Assembly (NCBI GenBank): GCA_963830385.1
Contig: CAWHMD010000008.1
Coordinates: forward strand, 992,001 to 1,056,000
Source of the DNA: Bog-532 sp963830385
GTDB lineage: Bacteria; Actinomycetota; Actinomycetes; Streptosporangiales; Streptosporangiaceae
Length of the DNA: 64,000 bases
Reading direction: 5' to 3'
The translations under genes were made by a program, and so were the position numbers. A model generated the notes under the pieces. It did no database searches, was not told the origin of the DNA, and was given only the letters and a program-made list of their open reading frames with translations. Positions 60,038 to 64,000 of this stretch are shown here, piece by piece (the first letter of the stretch is position 1; each line of letters begins with the position of its first letter).

Positions 60038-61242
60038 TCAGCGCCGGAGCTGCCGCAGCTGGCCGTAGACCTTGGCGGCGATCGGTCCCGCCACCCGGCG
60101 CAGGGTGTCCACGAACGGCGGCTCCCGCGTCGTCGGCCACGACCAGTAGTACAGCTGCGGGGAGATGTACGGCATCAGCGGCGAGCGGCGCCGCCGCATC
60201 ATCGCGGAGAACTGCTTGGGCGTGAGGCCGATGTACCGGGGGACGTTCTCGAACCACTGGGCGCTGTACCGGGACCCGATCTGCGTCCGCAGGATCGTCT
60301 CCTGCCGTTCGGCCTGGTAGGCGGCCAGGGCCGCGGTCAGGTCATCGTGCCGCGCGACGCTGTCGGCGAGCGCGATCGCGTCCTCGATGGCCAGCCTGGT
60401 CCCGGAGCCCACGCTGAAGTGGGTGGTGTGGGCGGCGTCCCCAGCCAGCACGACCTTGCCGTCGTACCAGTGATCGTTGGTGATCGTGCGGAAGGTCACC
60501 CACTGCGCGTTCAGCCCATCCGGGGTCTGCCCGATCAGCCGGTGGCCGTCCAGCTGCGCGGCGAAGATCTTCTCCAGCGACGCCAGGCACTCCTCCAGCG
60601 GCATCGTGTCGAACCCGAGGCCGGCCCAGGTCTGCTCGGACAACTCCACGATGAACGTGCTCGAATCGGAGCCGACCCCGTAGGCGTGGGCCCACACCCA
60701 GCCGTGGTCGGTCGGCACGAACGGGAACGTGAACGTGCTGAACACCTTTTCCGTACCCATCCAGATGTACTTGTTGGTGCCCGGGCGTACGTCCGTCTGG
60801 ATGCCCTTGGCTTCCTCGCGGAGCCGGCTGTTCACCCCGTCGCAGGCCACGATCAGATCGGCGTCCGGCAGCTGCGACGCCGAGGTCACCTCGTGATTGA
60901 ACTCGATCCGGACCCCGGCCTCCTGAGCCCGGTGCACCAGGATGTCGAGCAGCTGGCGCCGCTTCATGCCGTAGCCCTGGCTGACGCCGTGCAGGATCTG
61001 CGTGCCGGCGACGTCCACGATCTCGTTGCTCCAGGGGAAGGCGCCCTGGGCGATCTGGCCGGCCGACTCCGGGTCGGCGCCGCGCAGCTGGTCCAGCAGG
61101 TCGTTCCAGAACACCACGCCCCAGCCGCGGGTGACGCCCGGGGCGCCGCGCTCAAAAACGGTGATCTCGTGCTGCGGCTGTCGGAGCTTCAGCAGCAGCG
61201 AGAAGTACAGGCCGGCCCTCCGCCCACGCATGCGATCTTCAA
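60038..61242 (-). CDS. FAD-dependent monooxygenase, frameshifted within the N-terminal FAD loop
   Basis: Flavoprotein hydroxylase resembling the salicylyl-CoA 5-hydroxylase group. VVLAGDAAHTTHFSVGSGTR (the GD flavin motif) and ILVHRAQEAGVRIEFNHEVT, IVACDGVNSRLREEA are intact. The N-terminus is split. TTG 61242 after GGGGGG reads LKIACVGGGPA, then the frame is lost; the following bases in the other frame read GLYFSLLLKLRQPQHEITVF. A four-base GGCC deletion in GGGCCGGCC (61210-61218) would explain it, since restoring it gives VGGGPAGLYF. Started at ATG 61231 the remaining frame is open for 397 residues but lacks the dinucleotide loop and should not bind FAD well. So it is a pseudogene or a sequence error. 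Confidence 0.72.
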
Positions 61243-61365
61243 AGCGCCCCCCATTTGGCCCCTTGGGAATGATCCTGAAAGATGAGCAACCGGCCACCGT
61301 GCCCGCCGGGCAGAGGAATTCTAGGACTTTGCCGCAAAGCCCGCCACGGTTCCTGGTGATGGCCG

Positions 61366-62298
61366 GTGCGCCATGATGGAGCGGTGGACTTCGAGCCGTA
61401 CCGGGGCGAGCTGGTGGCGTACTGCTACCGGATGCTGGGCTCGGTCCACGACGCCGAGGACCTGGCCCAGGAGACGATGCTGCGGGCCTGGCAGGCGCGC
61501 GACCGCTACGACCACACCCGCGCCTCGGTCCGCACCTGGCTGTACCGGATCGCGACCAACGCCTGCCTGTCGGCGCTGCAGGGACGCGCGCGGCGGCCGC
61601 TGCCGTCCGGGCTGGGCGCGCCGAGCCAGGATCCGGCCGCCTCGCTGACCCCCTCGTCCGACATCCCTTGGCTGCAGCCCTTCCCGGACGCGCGGTTCGA
61701 CCCGGGGATGCGGGCCGGCATGCGGCTGGCGCTGGTGGCCGCGATGCAGCTGCTGCCGCCCCGGCAGCGCGCGGTGCTGGTGCTGCGCGAGGTGCTCGAG
61801 TTCAGCGCGGCCGAGGTCGCCACCCAGCTCGGGACCACGGTCCCGGCCGTCAACAGCGCCCTGCAGCGGGCCCGGGCCGCGCTCGCGGGCACCGGCGGCA
61901 TGGACGAGGTGGCCGAGCCGGACGACGCCGGGACGCGGGCGGTGATCGACCGCTACGTGCGGGCGTTCGAGGCGGCCGACGTGCCGGGGCTGGTGCGGCT
62001 GCTGGCCGACGAGGCGGTGCTGGAGATGCCGCCGGTGCCGCTGTGGTACCGCGGCCGCCGCGACTACGGCCTGTTCATGGGGCGCGTGTTCGGCATGCGC
62101 GGGCCCGGCTGGGCCATGCGGCCGGTGGCCGCCAACGGGCAGCCCGCGCTGGCCGCGTACGCGCCGGAGGCCACCGGCGGCCACCGGCTGCACTCGCTAC
62201 AGGTGTTCACCGTGGCCGGCGGCCAGGTCACGGCCAACGTCGTGTTCGCCGATCCGCAGGTATTCAAGGCTTTCGGCCTGCCGGAACAGATTTTCTAG
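61366..62298 (+). CDS. ECF sigma factor with C-terminal NTF2/SnoaL-like domain
   Basis: A 310-residue sigma-70 family protein of the SigG/SigJ type. Region 2 includes GELVAYCYRMLGSVHDAEDL, AQETMLRAWQARDRY and SVRTWLYRIATNACLSAL. Region 4 has LPPRQRAVLVLREVLEFSAA and EVATQLGTTVPAVNSALQRA. The C-terminal 110 residues (VIDRYVRAFEAADVPGLVRL, LWYRGRRDYGLFMGRVFG) are the NTF2-like domain that controls these sigma factors in place of a separate anti-sigma protein. GTG 61366; GTG 61384 (VDFEPYRG) is an alternative. It is followed by a DHFR-family gene, a pairing I recall from other actinomycetes. Confidence 0.9.
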   Translation: MRHDGAVDFEPYRGELVAYCYRMLGSVHDAEDLAQETMLRAWQARDRYDHTRASVRTWLYRIATNACLSALQGRARRPLPSGLGAPSQDPAASLTPSSDIPWLQPFPDARFDPGMRAGMRLALVAAMQLLPPRQRAVLVLREVLEFSAAEVATQLGTTVPAVNSALQRARAALAGTGGMDEVAEPDDAGTRAVIDRYVRAFEAADVPGLVRLLADEAVLEMPPVPLWYRGRRDYGLFMGRVFGMRGPGWAMRPVAANGQPALAAYAPEATGGHRLHSLQVFTVAGGQVTANVVFADPQVFKAFGLPEQIF

Positions 62299-62378
62299 CT
62301 GAGTTTTCAGCCGGGTGCGATGAGTCCGGGCGGTGCCGCCAGTACGTATCGGCGAACACCGACCGAAGGAGACTCACC

Positions 62379-62936
62379 ATGAGCGTCATCGTCATCGAGT
62401 TCATCACCATGGACGGCGTCGTGACCGACCCGGACGGGTCCGGGGGCACGGCGGCCGGCGGCTGGGCGTTCCGGCACGGACGCGAGTCCGTCGCCGGGGA
62501 CAAGTTCCGGCTCGGACGGGTGCTGGACGACGGGGTCATGCTGCTGGGCCGGAAGACCTGGGAGCTGTTCTCGACGATCTGGCCCGGGCGGGACGACCCT
62601 TTTTCCCTACGGATGAATGCGGTGCCCAAGCTGGTCGCCTCGCGCACGCTGACCGACGCCTCGGCCTGGGCGAACTCTCAGGTCGCGGACGCCGACCCGG
62701 CCGAGATCGCCCGGAGCGAGCGGCGGGACGTGATCATCACCGGCAGCCTCGGCGTGGTGCACCCGCTGATCGCCGCGGGCCTGGTCGACGAGTACCGGCT
62801 GCTGACGTTCCCCACCATCCTCGGCACCGGGGAGCGGCTGTTCCCGGCGGGCAGCCCGCCGGCCCATCTGGAGTGCCTGGCCGCCGAGCAGTCCGGCGCC
62901 GCCGTCTTCACCCGGTTCGCTGAGGCCGCGGCCTGA
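62379..62936 (+). CDS. Dihydrofolate reductase / RibD C-terminal family protein
   Basis: A 185-residue reductase-like protein. ATG 62379 has AAGGAG with a 7-base spacer. SVIVIEFITMDGVVTDPDGS begins the fold (a true DHFR would have a different loop), VLDDGVMLLGRKTWELFSTI is the nucleotide-binding region, NAVPKLVASRTL follows, and DVIITGSLGVVHPLIAAGLV the conserved GS loop. Relatives are YyaP/YwjB-like with unknown substrate. It sits 80 bases after the sigma factor gene and may belong to its regulon. Confidence 0.88.
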   Translation: MSVIVIEFITMDGVVTDPDGSGGTAAGGWAFRHGRESVAGDKFRLGRVLDDGVMLLGRKTWELFSTIWPGRDDPFSLRMNAVPKLVASRTLTDASAWANSQVADADPAEIARSERRDVIITGSLGVVHPLIAAGLVDEYRLLTFPTILGTGERLFPAGSPPAHLECLAAEQSGAAVFTRFAEAAA

Positions 62937-62955
62937 CGGCTCAGTGAGCCCAGCC

Positions 62956-63147
62956 TCAGTCGCAGGCTCCGTCGCGGCGGAGGCCGTCGGCGGCGTACTC
63001 GGCCAGCAGGTCGCTCACCGACAGTCCGCGGTGGGCGGCCTGGCTGGCCAGGGCCGCGGCCAGGGTGACGGGCAGGACGACGGTGCGGCGGACGCAGTCG
63101 GGATCCTCCCAGGCCTCGCCGGCCGGTTCGCCGCCAGGGTCAGACAT
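62956..63147 (-). CDS. Small RHH-type (CopG-like) protein
   Basis: A 63-residue protein. CVRRTVVLPVTLAAALASQA forms a strand followed by a helix, then AHRGLSVSDLLAEYAADGLR the second helix, which is the ribbon-helix-helix pattern. ATG 63147 overlaps the stop region of the upstream monooxygenase by 8 bases, so the two are co-translated. It might be an autoregulator or an antitoxin-like protein without a toxin; no toxin gene is adjacent downstream. Confidence 0.6.
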   Translation of the reverse strand: MSDPGGEPAGEAWEDPDCVRRTVVLPVTLAAALASQAAHRGLSVSDLLAEYAADGLRRDGACD

Positions 63148-64000
63148 GCTCGCTCCTTTCCAGCGCGCTGGCGACCGGGCCGTCGGGCGGATCGTCCGGC
63201 GGCCGCGGCACGTACCGGCTCAGCACCCGGTCGCTGAGCAGGCCGAGGCAGCTGAGGTTGGGGAAGCCCGGTCCCTGGGCCAGGCCCGCCAGCATCGGCA
63301 GGTGCAGCGCCGGGGTCAGGCCGGCCACCGCCAGGTCGGTGCCGATCCGCTTGTCCAGCAACTCTCCGGCCAGGGCGGCGGTGAGCCGGCTCCGGCCGTC
63401 CGGGCCGAGCAGGGACTCGAACCAGCGGGATTCGAAGCCGATGGCCACCACCACGAAGTCGTAGGCCGCTTTTTCCTGCTCGGCACCGTATTCGGTGGTG
63501 AGCACGACCTGATGGTCGCTGGCGTCGATGGCCACCGCCCGGCCCGCCAGCGTCCGGAACCGGCGGGAGGCGTTGAGCACGGCCTCGGCCTGGACGGAGA
63601 ACACCCCGCGGTCGGTGCGTTCGAGGAACTCCCGCCGGTGCGTTTCGGCCAGGGCGGGCCAGTCGCCCGGGTCGGAGTAGAGCCGGTTCTCGGCGTAGCT
63701 CTCACCGCGCGAGTAGAGGACGCCGCGGCTGGTCACCACGTCGACCGTGGACCGCTTGTGCGCGCGGCGCAGCAGGTCGATGACGATCGAGGCGGCGGTC
63801 TCCCCGCTGCCGATGACGCAGATGCTCTGGGCCAGGTGGGGGCCGGGGCGCGGTTCGTGCTGCCAGTAGCTGCGGCCGGTGGTCACGCGCGGGTGAGCCG
63901 CCGGCTGCCCGGGTACCCGGATCGGCGGCCCGGTCCCGGTGAACACCACGCCGTCGGCCCACAGCGCGGACCCGCCGGACAGGTCCAGCCGCCACCGGTC
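63140..64000 (-). CDS. N-hydroxylating flavoprotein monooxygenase, SidA/IucD/PvdA type (cut by window end)
   Basis: The C-terminal 286 residues of a lysine/ornithine N-hydroxylase-type enzyme; the FAD-binding N-terminus lies beyond the window. Visible are WADGVVFTGTGPPIRVPGQP, the NADPH loop QSICVIGSGETAASIVIDLL with the family's GSG.TAA core, RGVLYSRGESYAENRLYSDP, and YDFVVVAIGFESRWFESLL. Such enzymes make hydroxamates for siderophores. It overlaps the small RHH gene downstream, suggesting a co-regulated siderophore locus extending past the right edge. Confidence 0.8.
   Translation of the reverse strand, partial: DRWRLDLSGGSALWADGVVFTGTGPPIRVPGQPAAHPRVTTGRSYWQHEPRPGPHLAQSICVIGSGETAASIVIDLLRRAHKRSTVDVVTSRGVLYSRGESYAENRLYSDPGDWPALAETHRREFLERTDRGVFSVQAEAVLNASRRFRTLAGRAVAIDASDHQVVLTTEYGAEQEKAAYDFVVVAIGFESRWFESLLGPDGRSRLTAALAGELLDKRIGTDLAVAGLTPALHLPMLAGLAQGPGFPNLSCLGLLSDRVLSRYVPRPPDDPPDGPVASALERSEHV

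Overview
This is high-GC actinomycete chromosomal DNA. The evidence is strong GC bias at third codon positions, frequent GTG and some TTG starts, several leaderless promoters, F420-type luciferase-like oxidoreductases, and many families largely confined to Actinomycetota (DUF3349, DUF3710, DUF3093, DUF4193, DUF4235, GuaB1, CeoB/CeoC). The GlnR-like and LacI-type operators also fit. I would place it near Streptosporangiales or a relative, but the sequence alone does not fix the genus. No tRNA, rRNA, CRISPR array, insertion sequence or prophage was seen.

Layout. 1-5.7 kb: a truncated SGNH-hydrolase lipoprotein, a DHA2 exporter, a secreted protein, then a phosphate-transport block (PiT permease, small membrane protein, two tandem DUF3349 proteins). 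5.7-9.1 kb: FprA-type ferredoxin reductase and Dxs. 9.2-12.2 kb: an RHH-Clp_N fusion protein with a striking inverted-repeat operator over its own ribosome binding site, an ASCH-domain protein and a CynX-type transporter. 12.3-17.5 kb: quinone oxidoreductase, phospholipase C-type phosphoesterase, aconitase. 17.7-24.8 kb: a tiny Cys-rich protein, two F420-type oxidoreductases, a very large Pro/Gly/Tyr-rich protein split by a frameshift, a PEP-mutase/isocitrate-lyase-family enzyme and a TrmA-type RNA methyltransferase. 24.9-34.6 kb: a housekeeping neighbourhood (ceoB-ceoC, OB-fold protein, DUF3710, dut, a frameshifted AI-2E transporter, DUF3093, DUF4235, DUF4193, suhB-like, hemH/cpfC, MFS). 34.6-41.2 kb: lytic transglycosylase, DUF2079 membrane protein, TetR regulator, GuaB1, alpha/beta hydrolase, a secreted low-complexity protein.

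41.3-45.5 kb is the most unusual stretch. A membrane-anchored GH18 chitinase with a repetitive proline-rich cytoplasmic tail is separated from an ammonium transporter by about 840 bases with no supportable gene. Those bases carry a 14-bp perfect inverted repeat, a 25-bp tandem array and three copies of a short dispersed repeat. The fourth copy of that repeat lies at 12.3 kb. 45.5-55.5 kb is one tightly overlapped operon: LacI regulator, two Opp/Dpp-type permeases, two ATPases, a family-5 binding lipoprotein and a GH3 beta-glucosidase. It looks like a glucan or oligosaccharide uptake-and-cleavage system built on a peptide-type transporter.

55.5-64 kb: a Lon substrate-binding-domain protein, a transglutaminase-like protein lacking the expected histidine, a decayed ion-channel/TrkA pseudogene, an NTF2-like protein, a phospholipase D-like protein, an FAD monooxygenase frameshifted in its Rossmann motif, an ECF sigma factor with a DHFR-family partner, and a siderophore-type N-hydroxylase (cut by the window end) with a small RHH protein.

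At least four reading-frame disruptions occur (near 20,700, 29,075, 57,000-57,980 and 61,214). The 57-kb locus is clearly a pseudogene. The others are single lesions that could be real or sequencing errors.
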